From contig JACPVR010000006.1 of NCBI GenBank assembly GCA_016197405.1, forward strand, positions 1 through 64,000: 64,000 bases of DNA, given 5' to 3'. Source of the stretch: Mycobacterium sp. (GTDB lineage: Bacteria; Actinomycetota; Actinomycetes; Mycobacteriales; Mycobacteriaceae). Positions 1 through 8,843 of this stretch are shown here, piece by piece. The notes below the pieces were generated by a model, which was not told where the DNA came from, searched no databases, and worked only from the letters and a program-made list of their open reading frames with translations. Numbering within the stretch: position 1 is the first letter of the stretch; every line of letters starts with the position of its first letter. The translations under genes and the position numbers were made by a program.

Positions 1-2
1 GG

Positions 3-134
3 GGACCAGGTTATCTGGACATGGTCGCCGCTGAACTCAACGGCAGACCCCGCCAAACCCTCAACTGGAAAACACCCGCAGAAGCCCTCACCGAACTACT
101 GTCACAAAACCCACCCGTTGCAACCACCCCTTGA
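3..134 (+). mobile_element. 3' end of an IS30-family transposase gene (cut by window edge)
   Basis: The first 44 codons in this frame end in TGA at 132-134 and read as a transposase C-terminus. The recognisable core is LNGRPRQTLNWKTPAEAL, the usual tail of IS30-type DDE transposases. In such elements the gene runs almost to the terminal inverted repeat, and the GTTGCAACCACCCC stretch around the stop may be part of that repeat, but the other end is outside the window so this cannot be confirmed. Whether the element is intact or a remnant cannot be judged from here. Confidence 0.8.
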
Positions 135-142
135 AACCGCCT

Positions 143-192
143 CGGCGTGTTGACCGGCGACACGCACGCTCGCGGCGGAGGGAAGAAGTTAC
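143..192. repeat. Dispersed intergenic repeat, copy 1
   Basis: This 50-base stretch between the transposase end and the esterase stop resembles 14044-14093. Shared blocks include GACACGC, CGCTCGCGG and GGAGGG followed by a GTTAC motif. About four in five positions agree by eye. Copy 1 lacks the upstream arm that lets copy 2 fold into a hairpin. Both copies lie at gene 3' ends. Confidence 0.5.
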
Positions 193-207
193 ATCGGCAA
201 GGATTTG

Positions 208-1122
208 TCAGGCGGTCAGAAGTGGCGCCATCCAGGTCAGCTCGGCGGGCAGCTGCTGGCTCCAGAAACCGCCGTCGTGTCCGCCGGGGGAGAAGCCGCC
301 CGCCGGTGGATTGGGCAGCTGGGCGATGAAGGCCTGCGTCGCCGAATAGAACGGATCGCTGTTACCGCAGTCGATCCGGATCGGGATCGACGCCAGTGCG
401 GGCAGTCCGAACACCGTGTTGGCGGCGAAGTCGTCCGCGCCGTCGAAGGCGCCCGGTGCCGTCGCACCCGAGGACAACCACAGGGCCGGACTGACCGCGG
501 TGATCGCCGCCGTGCGGGCCGGACCCAGCCGGGCTCCCAGGAGCAGCGCGCCGTAACCACCCATCGACCAACCGAGGAAGGCGACCCGGGACGTGTCCAG
601 TCCCTGTTCGCCGAGCATCGGGATGAGTTCGTCGAGCACCATTGCGCCGGAATCCTCACCCGAGGCCCGCTTGTGCCAGTAGCTGCCGCCACCGTCGACG
701 GCCACCACGGCGAAGGGCGGCAGCCCGGCCGCGACGGCCTGGGCCAGACCGCTCTCGACACCGCCGGCCATCACTGTTGCGGCGTCGCTGCCCTTGCCGT
801 GCAGGGCGATGACGGGCCGCAGCGGTGCCGTCTGGCCCGGGGGCCGGGCGATTGCCCAATTGGTCGAAACGCCACCTCGCGCGGCAGAGACGAATGAGCC
901 CGTCACCATGGTCGGCGCCGGGGCCAACGGGGCCGGTGGGGCCATGGGTGCGGGAGGGGCAAAAGGTGCTCCACCTGAGGTCATGGCCACCGAAGGCGCT
1001 CCGGGCGGCGGGTCGGCGACGAGCCGGCTGCCCAGCGCGGCGACACCTGCGGCGCCAGCAACGGCGCCGAGTCCCAGGCGCAGCACGGCCCGGCGAGGAA
1101 GCTCTGGCATGCCGGCCATCAT
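208..1122 (-). CDS. Secreted alpha/beta-hydrolase esterase with Tat-type signal
   Basis: About 304 residues. The N-terminus carries twin arginines (PRRAVLRLG) before a hydrophobic alanine-rich segment, which indicates a Tat or lipid-free export signal. A low-complexity Ala/Pro linker follows, then a hydrolase domain with the nucleophile elbow GWSMGG. The frame is open further upstream, but ATG codons at 1122, 1119 and 1110 sit just before the signal peptide and GGACGG lies just upstream, so a start here is preferred. It is divergent from a TetR-type gene, matching the Rv0774c/Rv0775 arrangement of M. tuberculosis, where the counterpart is an exported esterase. The substrate is unknown; lipid or ester hydrolysis at the cell envelope is inferred. 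Confidence 0.8.
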   Translation of the reverse strand: MMAGMPELPRRAVLRLGLGAVAGAAGVAALGSRLVADPPPGAPSVAMTSGGAPFAPPAPMAPPAPLAPAPTMVTGSFVSAARGGVSTNWAIARPPGQTAPLRPVIALHGKGSDAATVMAGGVESGLAQAVAAGLPPFAVVAVDGGGSYWHKRASGEDSGAMVLDELIPMLGEQGLDTSRVAFLGWSMGGYGALLLGARLGPARTAAITAVSPALWLSSGATAPGAFDGADDFAANTVFGLPALASIPIRIDCGNSDPFYSATQAFIAQLPNPPAGGFSPGGHDGGFWSQQLPAELTWMAPLLTA

Positions 1123-1129
1123 GCCACCG

Positions 1130-1142
1130 CCGTCCCGGACGG
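1130..1142. promoter_or_regulatory. Short palindrome in the esterase/TetR divergent region
   Basis: CCGTCC-C-GGACGG is a perfect 6-1-6 palindrome just upstream of the esterase start. It overlaps that gene's likely ribosome-binding site. It could be an operator for the divergent TetR protein, but it is short for this family and may be chance in GC-rich DNA. Confidence 0.25.
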
Positions 1143-1219
1143 CCGAAAACCTGAGGCGAACATTGGAAAAGGACGGCGTTTGCCGGAAAAGGCCCGCATG
1201 ACCTGGGCTGCTGGCAGCA

Positions 1220-1846
1220 TTGCTACTCGTGACAGCAGCTGTGACCCCCAAGGGGGAACGCCGGCGGTGCGCGCTCGTCAGCGCCGCAGCCGATTTGCTG
1301 TGCGAGGGCGGATTCGATGCCGTGCGGCATCGTGCAGTGGCCCGGCGCGCCGGGCTCCCGCTGGCATCGACCACCTATTACTTCTCCTCGCTCGACGAGT
1401 TGATCGCCGTCGCGGTCGAGTACGTCGGGATGCAGGAAGCCACCGAACTGCAGACCCGGGTTGCCGCGCTGTCACGCCGTCGGCGCGGCCCCGAGTCGAC
1501 GGCCGACGTCCTCGTTGAACTGCTCGTCGATGTGCCGGGCAGCGGCGGCAAAGAACAACTGATATCGCGCTACGAGCGCTATATCGCGTGCGCCCGGCAC
1601 CCCGCGTTACGCGATATCCAGCGCCGGGTCCTGCAACAGCGCACCGATGCCGTCTGTGAAGCGGTCGAGCGCTCGGGCCGGGTGGTTCGCACCGATCTGT
1701 TGTCGGCACTGGTGTGTGCGGTCGACGGGGCGGTGGTCTCGGCACTCGTCGACGACAACGAAACACCGCACGCCAGTGCCCGCGCCACCCTGCTCGACGT
1801 CATCGACGTGCTGGCGCCCTACGACAACCGCGTCGCGCACGTTTGA
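1220..1846 (+). CDS. TetR/AcrR-family transcriptional regulator
   Basis: About 208 residues from a TTG start; a GTG three codons later is an alternative. The N-terminal part has the TetR DNA-binding helix-turn-helix: an ALVSAAADLL first helix, then VARRAGLPLASTTYYFSSLD, where the TTYYFSS segment is typical. The C-terminal ligand-binding part is not conserved in sequence. It is divergent from the esterase gene, so control of that gene and itself is likely but inferred. The position matches Rv0775 of M. tuberculosis. Confidence 0.85.
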   Translation: MLLVTAAVTPKGERRRCALVSAAADLLCEGGFDAVRHRAVARRAGLPLASTTYYFSSLDELIAVAVEYVGMQEATELQTRVAALSRRRRGPESTADVLVELLVDVPGSGGKEQLISRYERYIACARHPALRDIQRRVLQQRTDAVCEAVERSGRVVRTDLLSALVCAVDGAVVSALVDDNETPHASARATLLDVIDVLAPYDNRVAHV

Positions 1847-1863
1847 CCAGGCCCGACCCGGGC

Positions 1864-1869
1864 TACATT
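1864..1869 (+). promoter_or_regulatory. -10 hexamer TACATT for the SDR gene
   Basis: TACATT ends 6 nt before the ATG at 1876, the spacing of a leaderless mycobacterial transcript. It also supports that ATG over more distant in-frame starts. Confidence 0.5.
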
Positions 1870-1875
1870 CCCGCC

Positions 1876-2862
1876 ATGCATGTCACGGAGCTGGTCGATG
1901 CCGCCCTGGACCGCTCCGTGGTGCTCGGTTACACCAACATCGGCTCACGGCTGCGCCGACTCTGGTGGGCCAAGGACCCCGACCGTGCGGCGATGGTGGG
2001 TAAACGCGTCATCGTCACCGGCGCTACCGCCGGAATCGGCGCGGCAATGGCGCAGTCCTTCGCCGAGCTCGGCGCGACCGTTCACGTGCTGGGCCGCAAC
2101 CCGGACAAGGTCCGCGCCACCGTCGGCGCGATACGCGGCAGCGGCACCCTGGCCGGTGAGGTCATCGACGAAGTGTGCGATGTGTCCGATCTCGACGCGG
2201 TCCGGGCGTGGACCGATGATTTCGCCGCGCGGGTTCCCGCCGTGCACGGTCTGGTGCACAACGCGGGCGTGATGCCGATGCAGCGCTCCGAGACCCCGCA
2301 GGGCCACGAGGTCCAACTGGCCACGCATGTGCTCGGACCGCACCTCATGACGCAACGGCTGTTGGGTCTGCTGGCCGCGGCGGGCGGATCGTCGGTGGTC
2401 TGGATGTCGTCGGGCGGGATGTACACCGCACCGCTGGTGGTCGACGACATGGAATACCGCCACGGCACATACAGCGGCGCACGTGCTTACGCCCGCACCA
2501 AACGGATGCAGGTCGTGCTCGCCGATGCGTGGGCACGGCGGCTGGCGGCCGGCGACATCAAGGTCGAGAGCATGCATCCCGGGTGGGCCGAGACCCCGGG
2601 TGTGGCCGGGGCGTTGCCGCTGTTCCGGAAACTGACCCGGCCGTTGCTGCGCGATGCGGCAGACGGCGCGGACACCGCGGTCTGGTTGGTGGCCACCCGC
2701 CCGCCGTCGCGCACCGGTCATTTCTGGCACGACCGCGCACAACGTCCGACCACCTTCGGATTTCAGCGTTCCGAAGATCCCGACAAGATCGCCACGTTTC
2801 TGAGCCGGGTATCGACGATGACCGGGACCACCGGTGACGAATGGGTTCCGATCCGCCGTTGA
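1876..2862 (+). CDS. Short-chain dehydrogenase/reductase
   Basis: About 328 residues. After a 40-residue leader with GYTNIGSRLRRLWW, a Rossmann fold begins with the cofactor loop TGATAGIG. The NAG motif (HNAGVMP), the catalytic Ser region (WMSSGGMY) and the Tyr-Lys pair YARTK are all present, so it should be an active NAD(P)-dependent oxidoreductase. The N-terminal extension and C-terminal part (TGHFWHDRAQRPTTF) resemble the DHRS12-like subgroup of mycobacterial SDRs. The substrate is unknown. The upstream frame is open, but the start follows a -10 hexamer. Confidence 0.85.
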   Translation: MHVTELVDAALDRSVVLGYTNIGSRLRRLWWAKDPDRAAMVGKRVIVTGATAGIGAAMAQSFAELGATVHVLGRNPDKVRATVGAIRGSGTLAGEVIDEVCDVSDLDAVRAWTDDFAARVPAVHGLVHNAGVMPMQRSETPQGHEVQLATHVLGPHLMTQRLLGLLAAAGGSSVVWMSSGGMYTAPLVVDDMEYRHGTYSGARAYARTKRMQVVLADAWARRLAAGDIKVESMHPGWAETPGVAGALPLFRKLTRPLLRDAADGADTAVWLVATRPPSRTGHFWHDRAQRPTTFGFQRSEDPDKIATFLSRVSTMTGTTGDEWVPIRR

Positions 2863-2916
2863 GTGTCGGACGCCGAGTGATCGTGGGAACTCACAGCTAA
2901 TTCCAAGGAGGCCGAG

Positions 2917-4392
2917 ATGACCCAGGCGAACACCACCGCAGAACAGCCCCAGCTCAAACGCGTCATGGGTCCCGGGCTGCTGTTGCTGTTCATCGTCGGT
3001 GACATCCTCGGCACCGGTGTCTACGCACTGACCGGACAGGTTGCCGGTGAAGTGGGCGGAGCCGCCTGGCTGCCCTTCCTGCTGGCGTTCGTCATCGCCA
3101 CCATCACGGCGTTCTCCTATCTGGAGCTGGTCACCAAATATCCGCAGGCCGCCGGCGCCGCGCTCTACACCCACAAGGCGTTCGGCATCCAGTTCGTCAC
3201 GTTCCTGGTCGCCTTCGTGGTGATGTGCTCCGGTATCACCTCCGCCTCGACCGCGTCGCAGGCTTTCGCCTCCAACCTGATCAAGGGATTCGGGCTGGAC
3301 TGGGGCAAGGTCGGCATCGCCGCCGTGGCGCTGTTGTTCATGGCCGCGCTGGCGGCCATCAACCTGCGCGGTGTCAGCGAGAGCGTGAAACTCAACGTCG
3401 TCCTGACGGTCATCGAGATCACCGGCCTGCTGATGGTGATCCTGGTCGGACTGTGGGCGTTCACCCAGGGCGGCGACAATATCGACTTCTCCCGGATCAT
3501 CCTTTTCGAAAGCGAAGGCGACCGAAGCACTTTCGTCGCCATCACGGCCGCCACCTCGCTGGCTTTCTTCGCGATGGTCGGCTTCGAGGACTCGGTCAAC
3601 ATGGCCGAGGAGACCAAGGACCCGGTGCGGATCTTCCCCAAGGTGCTGCTCAGCGGTCTGTCGATCGCCGGCGTCGTCTACATCATGGTTTCGATCATCG
3701 CCGTGGCGCTCGTCCCGATCGGCGACCTCAAGGAGAGCTCGACACCGCTCGTCGACGTCGTGGAAGCCGCGGCGCCCGGGCTGCCGATCGACGAGATCTT
3801 CCCGTTCATAACGATGTTCGCGGTGTCGAACACCGCGCTGATCAACATGCTGATGGCCAGCAGGCTGATCTACGGGATGGCCCGCCAGCGGGTGCTGCCC
3901 CCGGCGCTGGGACGCGTCCACCCTCGGCGTCACACCCCGTGGATCGCGATCCTGTTCACCACCCTGATCGCGTTCGGCCTGATCTTCTACGTGTCCGGTT
4001 TCGCCAGCAGCAGTGCGGTTTCCATCCTCGGCGGCACCACATCGCTACTGCTGCTGGCGGTATTCGCCGTCGTCAATGTCGCGGTGCTGGTACTGCGGCG
4101 CGATGTGAAGGCCGTCGGCCCGAGCGCGAGTGAGCCGCCAGGCGAACAAGGCCGAGAAATCCGGCAGGGGCATTTCAGGACCCCGACCATCCTGCCCGTC
4201 CTCGGCTTCCTGCTATCGCTGTATCTGGTGACACCGCTGTCGGGTCGGCCCGTGCAGCAGTACCTGGTGGCAGGCGTGCTGGTACTCGCCGGGATCGTGC
4301 TGTTCTTCGTGACCTCGCTGATCAACAAGAAGATGGGCGCCGAAGGCGCGGGTATCACCGATCCGGTGCATCTGGGCGACGCTCCGGATTGA
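2917..4392 (+). CDS. APC-superfamily amino acid permease
   Basis: 491 residues with about twelve hydrophobic segments and short loops. The first membrane helix has the APC signature GPGLLLLFIVGDILGTGVYA. A central ASTASQAFASNLI region and MVGFEDSVNMAEE are also typical. It should be an inner-membrane, proton-coupled amino acid or amine transporter; the substrate cannot be read from the sequence. The start is well supported by AAGGAGG 7 bases upstream. The 3' end overlaps the convergent relZ gene by 38 bases, an unusually tight convergent pair. Confidence 0.88.
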   Translation: MTQANTTAEQPQLKRVMGPGLLLLFIVGDILGTGVYALTGQVAGEVGGAAWLPFLLAFVIATITAFSYLELVTKYPQAAGAALYTHKAFGIQFVTFLVAFVVMCSGITSASTASQAFASNLIKGFGLDWGKVGIAAVALLFMAALAAINLRGVSESVKLNVVLTVIEITGLLMVILVGLWAFTQGGDNIDFSRIILFESEGDRSTFVAITAATSLAFFAMVGFEDSVNMAEETKDPVRIFPKVLLSGLSIAGVVYIMVSIIAVALVPIGDLKESSTPLVDVVEAAAPGLPIDEIFPFITMFAVSNTALINMLMASRLIYGMARQRVLPPALGRVHPRRHTPWIAILFTTLIAFGLIFYVSGFASSSAVSILGGTTSLLLLAVFAVVNVAVLVLRRDVKAVGPSASEPPGEQGREIRQGHFRTPTILPVLGFLLSLYLVTPLSGRPVQQYLVAGVLVLAGIVLFFVTSLINKKMGAEGAGITDPVHLGDAPD

Positions 4393-6112
4393 GATTGTCC
4401 TGTAGGCGGCTGAATCGGTTCTCCAGCATGGCTTTTCGGTGCGAGTTGCCGACCAGCTCGATATAGCGGGTGCCGAACGTCGCCAGCAGCACGTCGTCGA
4501 GCCGGCGCACGGCCCCTGGCGGGAAGCGGTAATCCATGGCGTCGTTGATCGCGGCGGCGTCGACGGTGTCCAGTAGCGCGTCGAGGTCGTCGAGGGAATC
4601 GACACCCAGCTCCAGCAGCAGGCCCGATATCCACGCGTAGTGCTCGGTCCGCGACCAACCGGCATCGGGGAACCGGTTGCCCAGATAGGTCGCCAGCACC
4701 GGGGTGCCGATCCGCGGGTCCCCGGACGGCTCGGTCTGCTCGGAGCGTTGCGCGGGAGGCGAGGACCGCAACCGTTCACGGATCGCCGAGAACTCCCGGT
4801 CGGCCAGCTCCAGCAGGCCCGCCGCCAAGGTGAACCGGCGATCCAGATCCGGGGCATCATCCTCGGGAATCGAACCCTTGTAACGGATGTCGTGTTCGAA
4901 CTCGGCCCAGGCATGCTGCAGCACCGTGCGCACCTGGATCGACGCCGGCTGCTGCTCACCTTCGACCGCGACCAGCAGGTGCCTGCTGGCATAACCCCAG
5001 CGGCCCTCTCGTGCGGTTTCCTGGCCCATGTCCCGATCGTCGAGCAGCTGCATTTCCTCGCCGAGCAGGTTGGCCACCGTGCTGACGTCATCGCGGACGA
5101 ACGTGATGACCCGCAGCCCGATCTGGTCGGTGAGCTCTGCCAACGGATCGGTGTAAAGGCGGCGGCCGTCGACACTGCGATCGGCCTTGGCGGCGAAGGA
5201 CGCCACACTCTTGGTGCGTGCGGTGACACTGAGGTAGTTGATGCCCGCATCGTCGAGCAGCGTCGTCACCAGTGCCAGATAGCGGTCGGTCGCATCGAGC
5301 AGGGCCGGGCGGCGCGCGGCGTAGACGGCAATGGCATCGCGAACCGCGCCCGGCGTCGGCTCCGGCGGGGCGGGCAGCAGATCGGCGGGCAGCGTCGGGG
5401 TGATGGTGGCGCCGGTGACGGCATCGCCGTAGACAGTGACGTCACCGGGCCGCCGCGTCGCGAACAACGCGACATAGGCGCACACGACGGCGTCGACCGG
5501 ATCCTCCGCACGGCGCAGTTCGCTCTTGCGTTCGGCGGTTTCCACCCCTTGCCGCAGCTCGATCCAGTCGTCGTTGTCGAGAACCCGAAGCGGCGGGTTG
5601 GCGGTCGCCAAGCCCTCGATGAGGTCCATCAACCGCAACAGTTCCGACCGCAACTGGGCCACGTTTCGGCCCGGCTTGGCCTTGTACTTCAGGGTGCGCC
5701 CCAGCCGGAACAGCGCCACCGTCGCCGGATGCGGGTACACCTCGATGGCCCGCCGCGTTGCCTGCGATGTCGGGTCGATATCCAGGTCCAGCGCCCTGGC
5801 CAGCCGCGCGGCCCGCGGCGTGCTGGCGAATTCGGGCTTGCCGGTGTTGGTGGGATGCGCCCCGGCTTCGAATTTCGCGAAGTCCCGGTTGAGCGCGGCT
5901 TCGCTGGGTCGTTGCCCGGTGGGATTGGTCACCACCAGCGGAGCGTCGAAGGCGACCAGGCAGTCACCCTGGACATACGGGTCGAGGATGGCGCGGATGG
6001 TCGCGTCATCGGACGCGGTGTCGATATGGACCAACAGGCCCGAGGCGTCCACAATCGCGATGCCGGTGGGCTTGCGCTCACCCCAGGCAAGGTCAACTCC
6101 GACGAAGTACAC
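4355..6112 (-). CDS. relZ: Dual-domain RNase HII-like / RelA-SpoT (p)ppGpp synthetase
   Basis: 585 residues in two parts. Residues 1 to about 245 form a DUF429/RNase H-like domain starting MYFVGVDLAWGERK, with acidic residues in VDLAW and FDAPL. Residues about 265-480 match a RelA/SpoT synthetase domain (SVTARTKSVASFAAK, then DQIGLRVITF and QVRTVLQHAWAEFEHD). The same fusion in M. smegmatis was shown to have RNase HII and (p)ppGpp/pGpp synthetase activities and is called RelZ or MS_RHII-RSD. It may link removal of RNA-DNA hybrids to the stringent response. M. tuberculosis lacks it, so this points to a fast grower. The start lies only 40 bases from the divergent purB start. Confidence 0.88.
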   Translation of the reverse strand: MYFVGVDLAWGERKPTGIAIVDASGLLVHIDTASDDATIRAILDPYVQGDCLVAFDAPLVVTNPTGQRPSEAALNRDFAKFEAGAHPTNTGKPEFASTPRAARLARALDLDIDPTSQATRRAIEVYPHPATVALFRLGRTLKYKAKPGRNVAQLRSELLRLMDLIEGLATANPPLRVLDNDDWIELRQGVETAERKSELRRAEDPVDAVVCAYVALFATRRPGDVTVYGDAVTGATITPTLPADLLPAPPEPTPGAVRDAIAVYAARRPALLDATDRYLALVTTLLDDAGINYLSVTARTKSVASFAAKADRSVDGRRLYTDPLAELTDQIGLRVITFVRDDVSTVANLLGEEMQLLDDRDMGQETAREGRWGYASRHLLVAVEGEQQPASIQVRTVLQHAWAEFEHDIRYKGSIPEDDAPDLDRRFTLAAGLLELADREFSAIRERLRSSPPAQRSEQTEPSGDPRIGTPVLATYLGNRFPDAGWSRTEHYAWISGLLLELGVDSLDDLDALLDTVDAAAINDAMDYRFPPGAVRRLDDVLLATFGTRYIELVGNSHRKAMLENRFSRLQDNLNPERRPDAPDR

Positions 6113-6138
6113 ACCGCTACTGTGCCGTACGTCAGCCG

Positions 6139-6144
6139 TAAGCT
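6139..6144 (+). promoter_or_regulatory. -10 hexamer TAAGCT for purB
   Basis: TAAGCT ends 8 nt before the purB GTG, consistent with a leaderless transcript starting at the initiation codon. It lies in the 40-base gap shared with the divergent relZ gene. Confidence 0.5.
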
Positions 6145-6152
6145 GTGTGTTC

Positions 6153-7571
6153 GTGAGTATTCCGAACGTCCTGGCCGGCCGGTACGCCAGCGCCGAAATG
6201 GTGGAGATCTGGTCTCCGGAAGCAAAGATCGTCGCCGAACGACGACTGTGGCTGGCGGTGCTGCGGGCCCAGGTCGAGCTCGGAATCCCGGTCCCCGACG
6301 GCGTGGTGGCCGACTACGAGCGCGTCGTCGACGACGTCGACCTGGCCTCGATCGCGGCCCGCGAGCGTGTCACCCGCCACGACGTCAAAGCCCGTATCGA
6401 GGAGTTCAATGCCCTGGCCGGGCACGAACACGTCCACAAGGGCATGACGAGCCGCGATCTGACCGAGAACGTCGAGCAGCTGCAGATCCGGCGGTCACTG
6501 GAACTGGTGTTCGCCCACGGTGTGGCGGTGGCGGCGCGGCTGGCCGACCGTGCCGTGGTCTACCGCGATCTGGTGATGGCAGGCCGTTCGCACAACGTCG
6601 CCGCGCAGGCCACCACGCTGGGCAAGCGGTTCGCCTCGGCGGCGCAGGAGACGCTGGTGGCGCTCAACCGCCTGCGCGAGCTGATCGACCGTTATCCGCT
6701 GCGCGGTATCAAGGGCCCGATGGGCACCGCGCAGGACATGCTCGACCTGTTCGACGGCGATACCGCCCGGCTGGTCGAGCTGGAATCGCGCGTCGCGGCG
6801 TTCCTCGGATTCGCCTCGGTATTCGACAGCGTCGGCCAGGTCTATCCGCGATCGTTGGACCATGACGTCGTTTCGGCGCTGGTCCAGGTGGGTGCCGGCC
6901 CGTCGTCGTTCGCGCACACCGTGCGCCTGATGGCCGGCCACGAGCTCGTCACCGAGGGTTTCGCCCCGGGGCAGGTCGGCTCCTCGGCGATGCCGCACAA
7001 GATGAACACCCGGTCCTGTGAACGGGTCAACGGGCTGCAGGTCATCCTGCGCGGCTACGCATCGATGGCAGCCGAACTGGCCGGCGCGCAGTGGAACGAA
7101 GGCGATGTGTTCTGCTCGGTGGTGCGCCGGGTCGCGCTGCCGGACGCGTTCTTCGCGGTCGACGGGCAGACCGAGACATTCCTGACGGTGCTCGACGAGT
7201 TCGGCGCCTACCCCGCGGTGATCCAGCGTGAACTCGACCGGTATCTGCCGTTCCTGGCGACCACCCGGATCCTGATCGCGGCGGTGCGTGCCGGGGTGGG
7301 GCGCGAGACCGCGCACGAGGTGATCAAGGAGCACGCCGTCGCCGTCGCGCTGGCGATGCGGGAGCAGGGGCTCGAGCCCGACCTCCTGGACCGGCTGGCC
7401 GCCGATCCGCGGCTGCCGCTGGATCGGGCGGCGCTGGACGCCGCACTGGCCGACAAGGCGGCGTTCACCGGGGCCGCCGGCGACCAGGTCGACGCGGTGG
7501 CCGCCGCCGTCGGCGACCTGGTGGTGCGTTACCCCGAAGCCGCCAAGTACAGCCCGGGTGCGATCCTGTAG
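6153..7571 (+). CDS. purB: Adenylosuccinate lyase
   Basis: 472 residues, the same length as M. tuberculosis PurB. It cleaves SAICAR to AICAR and adenylosuccinate to AMP, releasing fumarate. The fumarase/aspartase-superfamily signature [10 protein letters not shown] is present, as are [13 protein letters not shown] and the [10 protein letters not shown] catalytic region. The GTG at 6153 ([13 protein letters not shown]) is chosen because it gives the family length and follows a -10 hexamer; the frame stays open far upstream as a shadow of relZ. A P450 gene follows after 4 bases, as in Rv0777-Rv0778. Confidence 0.96.
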   Translation: MSIPNVLAGRYASAEMVEIWSPEAKIVAERRLWLAVLRAQVELGIPVPDGVVADYERVVDDVDLASIAARERVTRHDVKARIEEFNALAGHEHVHKGMTSRDLTENVEQLQIRRSLELVFAHGVAVAARLADRAVVYRDLVMAGRSHNVAAQATTLGKRFASAAQETLVALNRLRELIDRYPLRGIKGPMGTAQDMLDLFDGDTARLVELESRVAAFLGFASVFDSVGQVYPRSLDHDVVSALVQVGAGPSSFAHTVRLMAGHELVTEGFAPGQVGSSAMPHKMNTRSCERVNGLQVILRGYASMAAELAGAQWNEGDVFCSVVRRVALPDAFFAVDGQTETFLTVLDEFGAYPAVIQRELDRYLPFLATTRILIAAVRAGVGRETAHEVIKEHAVAVALAMREQGLEPDLLDRLAADPRLPLDRAALDAALADKAAFTGAAGDQVDAVAAAVGDLVVRYPEAAKYSPGAIL

Positions 7572-7575
7572 GGCG

Positions 7576-8796
7576 ATGGCCGTCGCCGAGATCGATCTCA
7601 CCGATCTGGACAACTTCGCCGCGGGATTCCCGCACGAGTTGTTCGCGCGGCACCGTGCGCAAGCCCCGGTGTACTGGCACGCCCCCACCGAGCACACCCC
7701 GGACGGGGAGGGTTTCTGGTCGGTCGCGACATACGCCGAAACCCTTGCGGTACTGCGTGATCCGGAAACCTACTCCTCGGTGACCGGAGGAACGCGGGAG
7801 TTCGGTGGGACGCTGTTGCAGGATCTGCCGATCGCCGGGCAGGTGCTCAACATGATGGACGACCCCCGGCACTCGCAGATCCGTCGGCTGGTCAGTTCCG
7901 GGCTCACGCCGCGGATGATCACCAGGGTCTCCGATGACCTGCGGGAGCGGACCCGGCTCCTGCTGGACCGCGTGCAGCCGGGGGTGCCGTTCGATTTCCT
8001 GGTCGAGGTGGCCGCCGAACTACCCATGCAGATGATCTGCATTCTGCTGGGTGTGCCGGAATCGGAACGGCATTGGCTTTTCGAGGCCATCGAGCCGCAG
8101 TTCGATTTCGGTGCGTCGCGATCGGCCGCGGTGTCGCGGATGTCGGTCGAAGAGGCCGGCTCACGGATGTACGGCTACGGCCAGGAACTGATCGCCGCCA
8201 AACGTGCCGAACCGACCGACGACATGTTGTCGGTCGTCGCGAACGCGGTGTCCGAGGGCACCCCACTGATGAGTGATCTGGAGCTCTACCTGTTCTTCAG
8301 TCTGCTGTTCAGCGCGGGCGCCGAGACCACCCGCAATGCGGTCGCCGGTGGTCTGCTGGCGCTCATCTCCCATCCCGAGCAGTTGCAGGCCCTGCGGTGC
8401 GATGTCGAGGCGTTGCCCACCGCGATCGAGGAGATGGTGCGCTGGACATCGCCGTCACCGTCGAAGCGCCGCACCGCCACCCGTGATGTGATGCTGGGCG
8501 GCTGCCGTATCGGGGCCGGGCAGAAGGTGCAGATCTGGGAGGGTTCGGCCAACCGGGACTCGTTGGTCTTCGCCGATGCGGATGTGTTCGACATCCGTCG
8601 TAAACCCAATCCGCACTTGGGTTTCGGGCAGGGTGTGCACTACTGTCTCGGTGCCAATCTGGCCCGCCTGGAGCTGCGGGTGCTGTTCGAGGAACTGCTG
8701 GGGCGGTTCTCGTCGGCGACGCTGGCCGCGCCCGTCGAGTGGGCCCGCAGCAACCGGCACACCGGCATCCGGCACCTCTACGTCGAACTCTCGTGA
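7576..8796 (+). CDS. cyp126: Cytochrome P450, CYP126-like
   Basis: 406 residues. The I-helix motif is SAGAETTRN, the K-helix ExxR is in EEMVRWTSP, and the haem loop is [17 protein letters not shown] with the thiolate ligand at Cys357. It is a soluble class I bacterial P450 that needs a ferredoxin and reductase not seen nearby. It directly follows purB, as cyp126 (Rv0778) does in M. tuberculosis, so orthology is likely. The physiological substrate is unknown. The stop codon lies inside the left arm of a large hairpin. Confidence 0.85.
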   Translation: MAVAEIDLTDLDNFAAGFPHELFARHRAQAPVYWHAPTEHTPDGEGFWSVATYAETLAVLRDPETYSSVTGGTREFGGTLLQDLPIAGQVLNMMDDPRHSQIRRLVSSGLTPRMITRVSDDLRERTRLLLDRVQPGVPFDFLVEVAAELPMQMICILLGVPESERHWLFEAIEPQFDFGASRSAAVSRMSVEEAGSRMYGYGQELIAAKRAEPTDDMLSVVANAVSEGTPLMSDLELYLFFSLLFSAGAETTRNAVAGGLLALISHPEQLQALRCDVEALPTAIEEMVRWTSPSPSKRRTATRDVMLGGCRIGAGQKVQIWEGSANRDSLVFADADVFDIRRKPNPHLGFGQGVHYCLGANLARLELRVLFEELLGRFSSATLAAPVEWARSNRHTGIRHLYVELS

Positions 8797-8843
8797 TTTC
8801 GGCGTGTTTCGCCACGCTGGGCGTGGCTTTTCACGCCGAAATC
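8795..8843. repeat. Palindrome 1 flanking the DUF559 gene; possible bidirectional terminator
   Basis: Perfect 12-base arms at 8795-8806 (GATTTCGGCGTG) and 8832-8843, a 4x4 internal loop, a further 7-bp stem (8811-8817 with 8821-8827) and a 3-nt loop. The cyp126 and DUF559 stop codons both fall within it. It shares its sequence with the palindrome at 9733-9781 on the other side of the DUF559 gene. Confidence 0.75.

Noticed and set aside
1945..3933. A 662-codon open frame on the - strand across the SDR and the permease
   Set aside because: It lies opposite two well-supported genes and its Asp/Gly/Arg-rich product has no domain. Long antisense frames are expected in GC-rich DNA.
4866..4882. tRNA T-arm-like GGGAATCGAACCC
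   Set aside because: It lies inside relZ coding sequence and no acceptor, D or anticodon arms fit around it.
4640..6865. A 741-codon + strand frame antisense to relZ and running into purB out of frame
   Set aside because: relZ has clear domains on the other strand and purB is in another frame, so this is an artefact.
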